Below are positions 22,126 through 35,094 of a DNA stretch of 64,000 nt, one piece after another. This DNA is from Cryptomeria japonica (lineage: Eukaryota; Streptophyta; Pinopsida; Cupressales; Cupressaceae): positions 504,424,942 through 504,488,941 of the forward strand of contig NC_081410.1 of assembly GCF_030272615.1 (NCBI RefSeq), written 5' to 3'. Both the position numbers and the translations under genes were made by a program. Below the pieces are notes generated by a model. It had not been told where the DNA came from, searched no databases, and was given only the letters and a program-made list of their open reading frames with translations. Numbering within the stretch: position 1 is the first letter of the stretch; each line of letters starts with the position of its first letter.

Positions 22126-22400
22126 AATATTATCCGATATCTGATATCTTTTATTATTAATATATTAATAAAAATATTAATAATATATATTATTAATATA
22201 TATATTTATATATTATAATACTAATATATAATATATATTAATATTATAATATATTATAGAGTAATATATTAATACTATACAATATATAATAATATACTAT
22301 ATATTATTAATTATATTTATAATAAAAAAATTTATAAAAATCATATATCAGATTAATATCTGATATCATATTTCTCTGACAAATATTTGAAACCTTGGTA
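22105..22400. repeat. AT-rich inverted-repeat element (MITE-like)
   Basis: A core of almost pure A/T (22140-22330) lies between sequences that pair imperfectly: ACAAGGTATCTGATATCAAA at the left and AATATTTGAAACCTTGG at the right, with GATATCTGATATC and CAGATTAATATCTGATATCA further in. Size and make-up suit a MITE or foldback element. I could not define a clean target duplication. Confidence 0.4.
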
Positions 22401-23507
22401 TTTGGCTCAGGATTGCATTGGGATTTGGCTAGGAAATGCCAAACCTAGAAATTCAACAGAGAAAATATGTTTTTGAGTGTTCCTTGCTTTTTGAGACTTC
22501 GCTCTAGTGGCTAGCGACTTTTTTTGTCAAAATTGATGAAACGAAAAGGGATTTTTAAAGACATTCTCATATTTCCAACAATATAAGGTTTGCCTTATTT
22601 TGACTTTAATAAATAATTATTACTCATTTTCTAATTGAATTCTAACTAAAGTCATGATTGATAGGCTAATTGAAAAACATCCAGAACTTTCAAACAATAT
22701 CATATTTTTTTAATCTGAAACATGTGTCACATTCTATGCTTCACCTACTATAGGATTAAAAAAAAAGAATTTCATAAATTTTTGACCAAGTTAAGGTGGT
22801 CAAACATACGAGTTTTTTATATTTCTGAAAAGTTGTAGTAAAAAATTCATAACTAATTATTTACTTCAAAAAAAATTACAAAAAAATATGTGCCACATCC
22901 GAATATGAGTCTAATACTTATATTTAAAATCTTATTTAAAAAAATATTATGATTTGATTGTGGTTAGAGTGGCTAGACATACACCTACTTCTTATCTTTT
23001 TCTTGATATTTTAGTAATACTACATTGAAATTCCAATTTTTTATCAAATAGATTTTTTTTTTTCAAAAAACAACTACTAGCTTAGAAACTACATTCAATT
23101 TTCTATAGGTTTTCTTCTTACATATTTTTAAAATAATATTCATAACTTATTCAATTTTTTATGTCAAGTTGCCTAACTCTGTTTTTCTAAAATTTCATCA
23201 CCACTTAAGGGCTTGTTTTGGCCCACCATTATCCTACACATACCCTATAGGAAAAATACATATTCCCTAACATAAGAGAAAATAAAAACCTACACTAACA
23301 ATTATATGTTGGGTTTAGGGTTTATTCTTTTCTTTTTTACCCTCAAATATGAAGGATTAAGAATTATTTTGTTTTCTATTTTTTCTTCTTGGAATTCAGG
23401 TTGGTGTTGTTTGCTAGGTCTCTATTCAAAATTGTAGGATGCTCATTTTTTTCATTTTCACCTATCTTGGAATTTTGCATGTAGCTCCTTATGGGAATTC
23501 TTCACAA

Positions 23508-23508
23508 G

Positions 23509-23547
<39 letters not shown>
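23508..23547. repeat. (GTT)n microsatellite
   Basis: About 13 uninterrupted GTT units. Confidence 0.95.
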
Positions 23548-23549
<2 letters not shown>

Positions 23550-26029
23550 TTATTTAATTATTTTTAATCAAAGTGGTTGGGGTGTGGACATGCACAAAGA
23601 ATTTTTCTAGTGATAATGAGAAAATCCTCATTAGAGGTGCTTGTAAGATGGAATTTCAATATTGAAAGAGATAAGAAAGTCATTTAGAAAGGGTGTGCTC
23701 TTTTGGTCTTTTTGTAACCTTCATAAGCACTTGCTTCTATTCCTTATAGCTTTTTTGTTGTCAAAATTGTATAATGATTTAAAAAGAATGTCAAATTTTT
23801 AATCTATTTTAAGTGTCTTCAGAAAAAAGAGTGACAAAGAAAGAATGAGAAAGATTCGATAAATCATGTGAAAAGTTACATCTAGCATTACCTACCTCCC
23901 ATGTCTTGATAAGCCATGTAAGTACATGCCTCATCAATTTTTTCTTAACATTTCGAGTGGTTATCAAGATTTGAATGGAAATCATATATGCATCAAATTA
24001 ACCATGAGGAAAGATAGAATACACCTCCACTTCACTTAAAACCAATGAAAATATTTGAATTAAGTAAAAGCAAACATTAGTTCATCACTTGTGGATATTA
24101 ATATTGAATTAAATAAAAATTGGATGGTACTAATGCAAAATATCTACTAGGTGATCTTACTTTAAAACATTGTAGATTAATTTGTCTTTAGCTATATATT
24201 GAACTAAAAAATAAATTTGTTGGCATATTTGATGTACTTGCCTACACATAAAGGGATTTTTCAATCCTAGTAATGTGGTTGGAAATTGATGCTAAATTGA
24301 TAAAAAAAAAATGCTCAAATAATGAAGTTTCATTCTTTTGACACTAAGGTAAGGGCATTTGTCTTTCAATTACCATTCTCTTTTCATAACTTGAGGTTTT
24401 CTAACATCCCCATATGGAGTGTCAAACTTGGTGCAAAAGTGGAATGCATGGGAGGGCTTTAGTCCTCTGCTTAGAGTTTTAGGAGGTCAAACCTAAATGC
24501 TTGTAATAAAAGAACCTTTTGTAGAAGATGCATGATATACAATTTCATTTGTACTAATTGCTTAATTTAATTAAAGCGGTTTTTTTCTTTCCCTCTAGAG
24601 ATACATAGAGTTGATACGTTGGTTTCATACAAAAAAAAATGATATGGATGGGTAATAGTTATGTACATTACTTGATATATTTCTTGAGCTCTCTTAGCTC
24701 TATATGAATTTTATTGGAAGTGACAATAAAATTGAGTACTCATAGAAAGAGTTGTAGGCACATGCAAATACCATGTATTAAGAAGCTCGACATATGTGTA
24801 CAACAATTTTTATTAGAGAACATTAACTAATTTGTAATTATGTGCAAGTTTTTTCAACTATTTCTTAATGATTCAAATTAACACACCATATGTTTTCAAA
24901 GAGGTGAATTACTCTATTTTGTGAGATGCAAAGGCAAGGTTTCTATTTTTTGATAATCATAGAATCCCAAGGATGTTATGACCCAATAGTGTTGACTATC
25001 TGTTGTATGAAATGCATACATATATCTATATGATATGTTCAATGTATCTACTTGGAATATAATTCTAATTTGTGTTACAAATTGTTAAAAAACTTATAAA
25101 GTGCAAATTTTGGTGATTTTCATGACAGTTAAATTAATACAATATGTTTTCAGTTTGTTTCTTTTTAGATTTTCGTTTTACAAAAAATTGGTTAATTGTG
25201 AGATCAAGAAAAGTTATAAATTATGGTCAAAAGATTTAGTAGGAAGCATACTTAAAGCAAACAATATAATTCAATTACAATTTTTAATTTTGATATTTAA
25301 TCTCAAATTAACAAATCAATAAACATGTTTTTAAGATCTTTTATAAAATGATTGGCTTCTCCATTGACCCAATGCTACTTTCAAATTCATAGGCCATTCT
25401 ATATAAATTGCAATTAGCATAATCATTGCACCTCATTTTAGTGCAAGTGTTGGTCTATATTATCAAAAACAAATTGAGTAAATAAATGAATGCATCATAT
25501 TAAACTACTTGCAAACATCAAATAATTCAATTTAACCAATAAAATCAAAATAAATATTTACTTATTTATAAAAATAAAATAAATTATTATAAATTATTTA
25601 ACATGATTAATGTTGTTTGAGGCATTCTACAATGGTAACAAGGGGTGGAGTGTGATCACATGAGCATATTAACAAAAAAACTTATCTTTCATCTTAAATT
25701 TGATAGCTAATTACACGTCAAAATATTAAAATTTATTAATGATCGTAATATTTTTAAAATAAGCAACACAATATTTCTTGATATTAAGTATAATACTTCT
25801 AAAGTAAAATGAATTAACTTTTAAGTAAATAAAGTAACTTCTAGTTGATCTCTTGGATTTTGTAAATGTATTTAAGATATCTATGCTAATTTAATATTTG
25901 AATACAACAACCGTATCATTTATCATAAATATTTCACTATGAATCAACTATTTAATATTTAAATAAAACAAGAAGCTTTGAAGTTGGCTCACTCAATCTC
26001 AACTGTCACTTTAGGTAGTCTAAATTGTA

Positions 26030-26235
26030 GGTTCAACTCTTGATTTATCGACGATGTGGATGGGATTCTTCAAATCTTGATTCATCCACTAAATCGTGAG
26101 TTCAAATATTGTGGGTTCAACTCTTCATTTACCTGCCATGTGAATGGAATTAAGGTTAGCTCACTAATTGCAATTACAAATATTGATTCATCCACTAAAT
26201 CATGAGTTCAAATCTTGATTTATCCATAATAAAAA
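26030..26235. repeat. Diverged tandem duplication with GTTCAA boxes
   Basis: Two units about 83-105 bp long each run from GTTCAACTCTT through ATTCATCCACTAAATC and GAGTTCAAAT. The GTTCAAATC elements resemble a Pol III B box, so a degraded SINE is possible, but no tRNA-like A box or cloverleaf is convincing. Confidence 0.4.
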
Positions 26236-26703
26236 TAATGGTGGTCTGTCACACAATCACTAAAAGAATTATGAAAAAAATTCCAAAAAAACCGAACTCT
26301 ATTAAAAAAAAAAACTAAACTCTAAATCAGTAACCTAAACTCTAGATTCCTGTCAATTAAAAATAAAACAAAACAAAACACCCACAAGCTATCATTTGAT
26401 GTAAGTAGAACCAGTGCCCCACACCCCACTGAATAGAGAGAAAACTATGTCCTTGTTAAAGACAGCTGCCGTGTCCCTCACGATGAGATATTATCTGTAT
26501 AACACTAATGGAGCCAAAAAAAGGTCCTGATGCCAGGAAGCTTCGCATTAAAGCTTGAGCTGTCACTCACGTCCAGCTTGCGTGTTATCTCCGTAACCAT
26601 CGCTGTCAGACGTAATTTCGTGGAGCAACGGCACAATCCTCTTAGCAGCTTCTGAGAAATTACATGGAAACTTTCTGCTAAACCCCATCAAGACTAATTT
26701 GAT

Positions 26704-26711
26704 TATAAAAA
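26704..26711 (+). promoter_or_regulatory. TATA box of the PGG-like gene
   Basis: TATAAAAA lies 98 bp upstream of the ATG at 26802, in a local region (26460-26760) of higher GC than its surroundings. A CTCACGTCC element lies near 26567. Transcription would start around 26735. Confidence 0.6.
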
Positions 26712-26801
26712 CAGCACCAAGCTATCGTTACAAAATATCTTCTTTCTGATACTATCATCCGATTACTGTGTGCCCAAGTTCAGATCTTTCTTTTGCTCCA
26801 G

Positions 26802-27266
26802 ATGGCTCAAACATTTTTCTTCTTGAGGAATTGTATTGCTTCCCACAAGATCATTGATCAAGATATTGAAGCGCCCATGTTAGTGAAATGCAACGATTTC
26901 AAGGGTGAGGAAGATTTCAGTGAGGAGAAAGGCGTTAATGGTGTTGTAGTGGCGGCCATGATGGTGGCCTGCCTGAGCTTTTTATGTATATTTAGAGTCC
27001 CTGTTATGCTTGAACAGGAGCTTGGCTTGGCCAGGGCGAGAAGAGCCATGGAGAGTGGTGAGTTTCAGGCATTTGTGGTGATGGACTCTCTCAGCTTTTT
27101 CTTGTCGATGGGGGTGGTGTTGATGATGATTCAGGCCTCATCTATCACAGCACCCACTCCCACCAAGAGGGTAATGAGGTTATGTAGAATAGTGGTGAGT
27201 CTGGCCATGGCTTCTGTCGTCCTTACTTTGTTTTCTGTAGCCATCATATTGTATAGAAATCTTTAG
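26802..27266 (+). CDS. Small PGG-domain-like membrane protein, single exon
   Basis: 154 codons from ATG 26802 to TAG 27264-27266, uninterrupted. Residues about 1-45 are a soluble head (MAQTFFFLRNCIAS...). Three hydrophobic segments follow: residues about 46-65 (NGVVVAAMMVACLSFLCIF), 90-112 (FVVMDSLSFFLSMGVVLMMI) and 130-150 (IVVSLAMASVVLTLFSVAII). The order, and the pattern V-A-x-x-M-V-A followed by F-x-A-F-V-V-x-D-S-L-S-F, match the PGG membrane module at the C terminus of plant ankyrin-PGG proteins such as ITN1-type, here with no ankyrin repeats and with RVPVML where PGG usually stands. The likely location is a cellular membrane; function is unknown. A TTG nine bases upstream stays in frame, but ATG 26802 is the sensible start. 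Codon use and GC differ from the AT-rich surroundings. It is the best candidate for an active host gene here. Confidence 0.7.
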   Translation: MAQTFFFLRNCIASHKIIDQDIEAPMLVKCNDFKGEEDFSEEKGVNGVVVAAMMVACLSFLCIFRVPVMLEQELGLARARRAMESGEFQAFVVMDSLSFFLSMGVVLMMIQASSITAPTPTKRVMRLCRIVVSLAMASVVLTLFSVAIILYRNL

Positions 27267-29219
27267 CGTTTATTTCAAAGGAAAAGCAGAAGGTTAAAAG
27301 ATGTGTAAAAAAAAGTGTTTGACAATCTTTTGGAAATATGTGTTTTAGATTTTCCTACAGTGGTTAGATTTTACGAATTAAAATTATTCAAACTTTTTCA
27401 CAATTTAGAGTTTAATGGTTAAGTTTGTATATACTGTTAAAATGTAGAACTTAATGGTTAAGTTTGCATTGCAATTATATAGGAAGAAAACTTGTAACAA
27501 TAGAGAGGATAAAACAACATGGATACATCATGTATTCAAAAGAATATTTCATGTAAATTGTTCATAGTTACTGCACATGTACCGTGTTCTTCTTGGCCAA
27601 TAATATTTCGTGTTAATTGTTAATATAGAAATTTGGGAAATGACATCTATAAACACAAAATTACCCTTCTATATTTATATTTGTAGCTAGTTGAGTTGAG
27701 TCTCCAATTTCTGCTTATAGCCAGTGATTATAGCTAGTGATTAGAAATACAATTTTTTGTAAAATCTTATATGTTGTACATGATTTTTGCTTCAAGTTTT
27801 GGTTTATACTTGGATGGTTGTAATTAAAATAAATAATTTGGGTTGTAATTAAAATAAATAATTTGGAGAAGCTTTGATGACATTATATACAAATGGATTT
27901 ATCGTCTTCAAGAATTTTGTAATGATATGAATGAGACGTCATGTCTTCTAGGCTTGGAAATTCTATCTGGATTACCAACTAATCCTAAATTTTTTTAATT
28001 TTATAATCAATATTTTATTTAACATTAATTTTTTTTAATTTAATAATCAATTTTTTATTTAAAGTTCATTTGCTCACTCAAACATATTAATCATTTACAA
28101 ATTTTAAAAAATAAGTGTGTGAGCTATATGAGATTTTTGGAAAAGATAGTTTTTATGATTACAAACTCGAAAATGCATCATCTATATCTATTTCAAATCA
28201 TTTTAATTCCTAGTTAACGCAGTGAAGTACTTCTCTCCAAATTCATTAGAGTATTGTCATGTCTAGTCATTCCTCTTTGTTATTGTCTACTTCTTTCCAT
28301 ACCCTTAGCATGTCTTACTAATTTTCAAACCAATTTATATAAAGAGGAAGAGACATGTATATAAAGAGGAAGAGATAGAAGGGGAAGAGATGAATATATA
28401 TATAAAAATAATGTATAATATTAAAATATTGTATATATTAATAAGTATAAATTATGATATTTATTTTAAAATTAAAATAAATAAATAAAATATTTGATTA
28501 TATAATAATATTATATCAGGATTTTTTCTTAAAATGGAGCGTTTATATCATATTATTTTATTTTATAATATTATAGTGGAACAAAATTATATTTCTTAAT
28601 ATAAATTTAAATTTTGAAAAGTATAAGAATATAATATATTGACATTACAAACAATAATAACATTAATTGAAAGATGAGTTCAATATTAACAAATAATTTT
28701 TTATTATAAAATTTTATGTAATATAATTAAATTGTTGAATAAATTAATTTTGAAAAATTAAAACTATAATTCAATTAAAATATTAAAAAAAAAAAAATTA
28801 TACTAAAACTAATACAATTTAAATTTACATAGATAATGTCAAATACTATTAAAGTTTTTTAAAATTTTATAATAATAATTTAAATAAAAATAGATCAATA
28901 TAGATTTTTAATGCAGTAAATTAATATGTAATTTTAAATTTTAGATATGAGATTTTTATGTCTTAAAAAATTAATACAAGATTAAATTTTAAAATCAATG
29001 ATAGTGAAAACAAGATAAAATTATTTAATATTTTTTTATTTTAATTATTTTTTAATCTAAATTATTTTATATAAATTAAAAATTTGTATTCAAAATTGTT
29101 ATAATAATTATCATGGTTTAAGAAATGTTTTTTATTAAAAAAATAAAAATAAATACAATATAATGAGAGAAAATATCTTTTAACTGTAAACCTTGATTAG
29201 TTCAAGTTTACCGAAATTA
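27267..29219. other. AT-rich DNA downstream of the PGG-like gene, no gene seen
   Basis: 28380-29160 is extremely A/T rich, with ATTTAAA and TATTAT runs. AATAAA-like signals near 27830-27860 sit in a small duplicate of AATTAAAATAAATAATTTGG and are too far from the gene to be claimed as its poly(A) site. No coding or repeat family is recognised. Confidence 0.5.
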
Positions 29220-29500
29220 AATTGCATATTGAAGTCCGTTGCATTACTCCGCGTCCTTTTATTTGTGTGAGCCCACCTGTCAAGTACAAGAAAGCTGTCA
29301 TCCTTAAAACCATGAAGAATTTTATATGTGCTTGCCACGTAGCTGGTACGTGTCACAAACGTACCTGATGAAGCTTAAAATTGTAGTGGGGTTTTACAGG
29401 AGCTTATGCTAAACAAGTAGAAGCTCGAGAGAAAGCTCCAGGGATAACAAGCTCATAAATGTGTATTAAAAGCCCCGCTTTCAGACATTCATTTCAATTT
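29220..29500. other. Less AT-rich, promoter-like island without an adjoining ORF
   Basis: This stretch has clearly higher GC than both flanks. It contains CCACGTAGC, TACGTGTCAC (ABRE-like, near 29346-29355) and a TATTAAAAG box near 29465. No ORF follows. It may be the 5' end of a lost gene or a remnant of an unrelated element. Confidence 0.35.
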
Positions 29501-29745
29501 TTTACGCAAGACATTGGAAAAAAATAAATTCCCTGCTCATATTTGATTGGTCAGTTCTTTTCATTTTTAAAGAAAAAAAGGAAAAACCCTAGGAAAAAGT
29601 ATCCTACCAATCAGAAAAATCTAAAAGTAGAAAGAAAAATAAATTAAGAAATAATTTACCCTAAATTATAAGATAAACTTTAGAATAAATGCTTGACACA
29701 GTTTACGGAGCAAAATTAATTGAAAAAAATTGAGAGACGAAAACA

Positions 29746-29776
29746 TTAGTCTCCGCCTATAGATAGGCGGGACTAA
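29746..29776. repeat. Compact palindrome
   Basis: Arms TTAGTCTCCGCCTAT (29746-29760) and ATAGGCGGGACTAA (29763-29776) pair almost perfectly around a 2-bp centre, the most GC-rich hairpin in an AT-rich region. It could be a terminator-like fold, an element terminus or part of a foldback element. Confidence 0.6.
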
Positions 29777-29884
29777 AAAGGAAAAGAGGGTCATTGAATG
29801 GAGGGTTTAAATCACATACATTAAGTTTTGATTTTTAAACTTAAAAGTGTTAAACACTCATTACTGACATTCTCTACACTTAAT

Positions 29885-30330
29885 ATAAAAAAAGAATCAA
29901 GTTCAACAAAGTCTAAGTAGCTAAAGTGTACTTGAATGGAGGAGGATATTTATTATTTGGATCACCCAAAACTTTTTAGATGCAGCATCATCAATAGATA
30001 CTTAGTTAGTGAGTCTTTTTTTTTTGTTTTTTTTTTCGTTTTTTTTGGCTAGTCAGTGTTTATATTTTAAATAGAATTAATAAAATTCAAAAAGTTTAAT
30101 TGAACCATGTTCAAAATACATGCAAAAGAACATTAAAATGGTCGAGTTCAACAAGTCTAAGTAGCTAAAGGAAAATCCGATTGAAAGGACAATCTTCATC
30201 ATTTGGATTGCCCTAACATTTCTAGGGGGGTAGTATCATCAACCATCTCTTAACTAGCGAGAGTGCCTTTTTCTAAGTGGCTACATTATAAATAGCATTA
30301 ATAAAATTCAAATATAAGAAGCTATTTGTT
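29885..30330. repeat. Diverged tandem duplication of ~240 bp
   Basis: GTTCAACAAAGTCTAAGTAGCTAAAG near 29900 recurs near 30145 as GTTCAACAAGTCTAAGTAGC. Both copies continue through a CATCATTTGGAT-type block, ATCATCAAT/ATCATCAACC, a TTAGT/TAACTAGCGAG block and TTAATAAAATTCAAA. The copies differ at roughly one base in four. No coding. Confidence 0.65.
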
Positions 30331-31461
30331 ATATGAAACACCCCCAAAAAATTGGTTGGGTTAGCAACTCTTTGAACTACCTTATTAATATATAATAAAT
30401 TAAGTTGAGTCTTTTTTCCGAAGAAAAAGCATAAAGTGAAAATAAAGTTATATATATATAGCCTTTATTTTAAATTATATAGAGTCACTATCAACATTAC
30501 ATTGTAAAATTTGTAAATTTTAATGTTATTAATATTATTTAATATTTGTAAAGTATTATAAATATTGGGCTTTTATAAGAAATGGTGTCACATACTGTAG
30601 GAATCTTAAGATTCATTTGTTGGCATCCTCTATCATATATCAATGGTCTTATGTTGTTTACAATAAGTCATGAATAGGAATTACAAGTTGAATTAGTTAA
30701 GACATATTTGGTCGATTATTTGTAGTCACCTATAAGAGGTGTGTTTGAATTAAATCGCATCATAAATGTGTCTCACTTTTGGACCATATGTGTGTGTGTC
30801 ACACCTAAAATTGTATAGGTTCAATTAAACCTAGACTACATCCCGAAATTCATTGAATAAAAAGATTTTACTTCTACCATCAAACGATTGCAGAGAGCTC
30901 ACACCATTCAATATTAATAATTCTTGATTAAAAAAAGAGTGCTATTATGCAGGATCTACATGAATAAGATAAGTCTCTTAATGACATAAAAATTGAACAC
31001 TAATAAAATCCTAAGAAAAACCAGCACAAAGATTATTTATATATAACTATCAATTTTGTTTACAAAGAGTGCAAAAGGACAACTTGTACAATTACACTTA
31101 GTTCAACGAACTAAATAGGGTTGAATCGAATTTGCCTGATAGATATCATCAAAGAAGTCGGGCAAAAAAATAAATGCTTACTAAATATTGCTATTATTTG
31201 TTAGTTTATCAACCCAAGAATGAAAAGAGATCAGATCCCGACATCGACTCCTGAAAAATTGGGAGGCATAGTGTTCTTGTGAATGGTCATTTTCATGAAT
31301 TTGTTGAAGGCATGGTGTTCTTGTGAATGGTCATTTTCATGAATTTGTTGTTCTAAGTAGGTATGTGTGTGTTTAACCACATGGACATTTTATGAATTGA
31401 CATTGGATGATTACAAGCATAGTCTTTGTAGCTTTTAATTATTACCTAGAATCTTGTATTA
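30331..31461. other. Non-coding DNA left of the solo LTR
   Basis: No gene seen. At 31264-31351 a 44-bp unit (AGGCATAGTGTTCTTGTGAA...) is repeated in tandem with one change, a recent duplication. Confidence 0.55.
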
Positions 31462-33384
31462 TGTAATGCCCGCCAAAATACCCTAGAGAAACTAAACAAT
31501 AATATACAAATGGAGAAAAAAAAATTCTCAGTTAACATCTAATAGCAACTAATGCAACATATAACATCTTCATCTATTTACATTCATTAACCAATTAACC
31601 AATATGAATATACATCATTGCTCATTTCATCAAATAACACAAGCGAAAATAACACAACATCAATAATCTTTCTCTAGGGTACTTTAACATCATTACTTAA
31701 TTCATTTCCACCATAACATACTACACACACGTTAGGTATATTTCACCTTCATTAATGCATCATATTCTAATTCTTTAACCATGAGATATGAAACCTACAA
31801 CATTACTTATTCCTCATGATATGCATAATTTTCTTTCTACCAATGCATCTATGTGAATCATTCCCATTTACTAGATCCAATTAACATCTTCTAACATATC
31901 TAATTATTAATCCACGAATATTCCTCTTTCAAGATTATTGAACATTCTAACTAGCATATAAACATTCCATGAAATAATACAACTAATCCATAATGCAATT
32001 CCATATAATTCCAACTATAATCCACTTTATTTCCATGATTCATAAAATCACATCTCTACAATAGTACAAATATAATATCTCTAAATTCCAATCTCCAACT
32101 ATAATTCATCTTACAAATACGAGTACATTAAATACAATAGGAACATTGCTCTTTATACTACAAAAATCCATCTACTATATACAAAGATATTACATTACAT
32201 GCATTCCATCTTATCCTATACATAAATCTGCTACAAGGTACATCCATAGTACATCATGAAGAAGAATCCAAGAGAGCATCCCAATGGCTAAAAAGTACCA
32301 ATCTCCCGACCATGTGGAACCAAAGGAACCACCCCCCATGCTAGGGAATGACACAAGGTCCCAACACATACTCTAAACCTAAGCTGGCACCTAAAACCAA
32401 GGAGACTAACCACACAAGGACTCTCAAGCAAGAACTCACACATACAATAAGAATGAACTTCCAGAGGCATAGAAACTCATCAAGACGTAAATGCATCCAA
32501 TAAGCATAGTCATAAATCATAAAAGGGAAACACATGTAGGAGTGGAGTGTCATCACATGCCATCCTCATAACATAATAACATAATAACACAAGGCACTAG
32601 CCTGATGGACATGTGGAGCCATCTCAACCTATGAGAGACTAAGGGAGATTAGCTTACCATCTTCACGACCTTCTCATGCTTATCCTAAAACATCCTCCCT
32701 AGGACTAAGTCATGAGGCACAATCAATTTATCATCTTATTAATTAGTCTAACTACCCAACCCATCAATTATTAGGTTATCACTTATTTACAAATCACGGA
32801 AAACTCCAATGTTTCCTAGTGGTGTATACTTCATGCATTCTTACAAGGAACCTCATGCAAGCCTATCTCTTGTGACCCTAATCATCACAAGGAAGCCCAC
32901 TCCTCCTAACATAGCCCAATAATAAATCACAAGACGCTCTACCAACATAATTACATGAAAATAATACTCAAAGCAACCAACAACTTCCACACATACTCTT
33001 ACAACATAAACAAGGCTACAACAACATATACAACATCAATATAGAAAAATGAGCCTCTTGGCTAGCAATAACAAAGGCATATCAAGCCATCAAATGTTGC
33101 CATTAAATAAAGAATAACATCACAACAAGGCCTACTCACTTGCTGGTCCAAAACATCATAGAAATCATCTCAATCATCCATGGCCTATCCACATGGAAGA
33201 GAATCTAAAATATACACAATGGATAGAGAAATAAATATACCGAAACCATCAAAATGCATCAAAACTGATCAAACTCAAAACTAAGAAATATTAACAGACC
33301 TCAAATAAAGCCTCTGGTACAAAAATCGATTCGAAAAAATACCTCAAAAATGACCAAAACTGAGAAATTACAAAACACAGACAA

Positions 33385-33625
33385 GTTAGCGCTTTTGCCC
33401 CACAGGTTAGCACTTTTGCCAAAAAGAACAACGCTTCTATCAAGAAGAACAACGCTTATGCATTCCAAAATCACGCATGTGCATCTTAAAACATCGCTTA
33501 TGTTTCCAGATTCACGCTTATGCATCCTAAAACAATGCTTATGTTACGCAGAGCAGCACAAATGCAATAAAGAACAACGCAAATGCAATACAAAACATCA
33601 TTTTTGCAGAAACAATGCTTTTGCA
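33385..33625. repeat. Degenerate ~20-25 bp repeat array inside the solo LTR
   Basis: Units related to ACGCTTATGCATTCCAAAAT recur about ten times (GCGCTTTTGCC, ACGCTTCTATC, ACGCTTATGCAT, ACGCATGTGCAT, CGCTTATGTTT, ATGCTTATG, CGCAAATGCAAT). The spacing is 19-25 bp and the drift is heavy. Confidence 0.6.
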
Positions 33626-35056
33626 CAGAACTTACGGAAAACTTAGAAAACTTTTGGGTAAAATAATAAAATCCAGACTCAACGAAAAGGCTCAAAAAAC
33701 ATATGGAAAGAGATGCATAGAAACAAGGAATAAATAGGTATAAACGAAATAAATCAACTCAGACTAAAAACTAAGATTAAATCAAATGTCTTCACAAAAG
33801 TTTTCACATAACCGGGAACGACATACACAGATAATACCAAACTCATATATTTTCCAGCAACTATAAAAAACCCTAATAATATAAAGTTTCCTTCCCATAT
33901 ATTTCCTTTCAGCAATAATAAAACTATAGAATAAAATATCATTTCAACCCAAACCCAAAACATTGCAGACACAATGTATACACAGAGAAGCCATTGAAAA
34001 CCAAAATGCAAAGTGAAGAAGTCCAACCTGCAACTTTGAAGTAATGGTTTGAAGCTAAAGAAGAGCTCCCACAAGCCAAAGCAAATCCAATCCAAGCTCG
34101 AGCCAAATCCAAGAGAGAAGAAATCCAAAACCAAGAAGAAAACTTGCTAGAGAAATTTTCCAAAGAAGAGCCAACCAACCCAAAAAACTTCACAAGAATG
34201 AAAATAAAAAGCAACAATAATCCAAAACCCTAGCCTCAAGCTCGGCCAATCAAAATATTCCATTTTGGAGTATATTTTATCAACCCACCATATAATATAA
34301 TTTATTCACCCATTTTGAATTTAACCAATGAGAGTGAAGGGTAGGTAAAGTAAATAAAATATACTTATCCAACTAAGTGGGATTGTTTTATTTCTTTATT
34401 TAATTTAATGTGTTCATACACCCCACTTAGGAATAAAAGTCAAACTATTAAATATATATAAGTTGTAAATAAATAATCCAAATGGGGATTAAAATCAAAT
34501 AAACCAAAATCTAATAAAATAAATTAAAGAACCAAATAAATATCAAACCATAGAAGGCCAAATAAATAATTAAATACCATTAAAGATTAAATCACAAATA
34601 TTAAATAAATATTAAACAACAATAAAGCTCATTAATCATTAAATAATCATAAAATCAATAAACGTTAATTATCAAATAAATATAAATACCAAATAATTAA
34701 ATACTCAAAACATAAATTAAATACATTAAAATGAACATTACCAAATATAAAACTATTACCAAATATAAAACTACACATCAAGAGCCACATAATTACTCTA
34801 ACATAAACAAGTAAATCAACCGACATAAACTGAACTCACAATACCAAAAGACCAAGCTTACTAATTGACATGGTGAATTATGCCAAGACACTGACTACTC
34901 ACGGTGAACAACTTAGACCTAGAGTATGTGAGGGGAACTCATGCCATCTCCGAACCACATAAGCCATTGGAACTAAAGACACGCTCAGACCTGTGAAGCC
35001 AGGTGGAGTCGATGTCTGGTACCTGCAAAATCCTGCAACCACAAAGCGACAATACC

Positions 35057-35057
<1 letters not shown>

Positions 35058-35093
<36 letters not shown>

Positions 35094-35094
35094 T
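35058..35094. repeat. (ATATAC)n microsatellite
   Basis: About six hexamer units within the solo LTR. Confidence 0.9.

Larger units (their letters stand above)
22401..26702. other. AT-rich intergenic DNA without a recognisable gene
   Basis: About 4.3 kb with no ORF resembling a protein family and no LTR ends that I can pair. It includes a (GTT)n microsatellite at 23508-23547 and a short tandem duplication at 26030-26235. The 225-bp ORF at 25101 is AT-driven and not supported. Confidence 0.55.

Noticed and set aside
26030-26235. tRNA gene or intact SINE
   Set aside because: Only B-box-like GTTCAA motifs; no A box at the right distance and no cloverleaf.
28380-29160. Origin or matrix-attachment region in the AT-rich block
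   Set aside because: AT content alone is not evidence, and no specific motif pattern was found.
29746-29776. Helitron 3' end (hairpin followed by CTAA)
   Set aside because: The CTRR motif lies inside the hairpin arm, not about 10 bp after it, and no matching 5' TC end or Rep/helicase sequence is visible.
33301-34217. Overlapping minus-strand ORFs of 74-126 codons
   Set aside because: They lie in the non-coding solo LTR; composition is hydrophobic and Phe-rich with no family signature.
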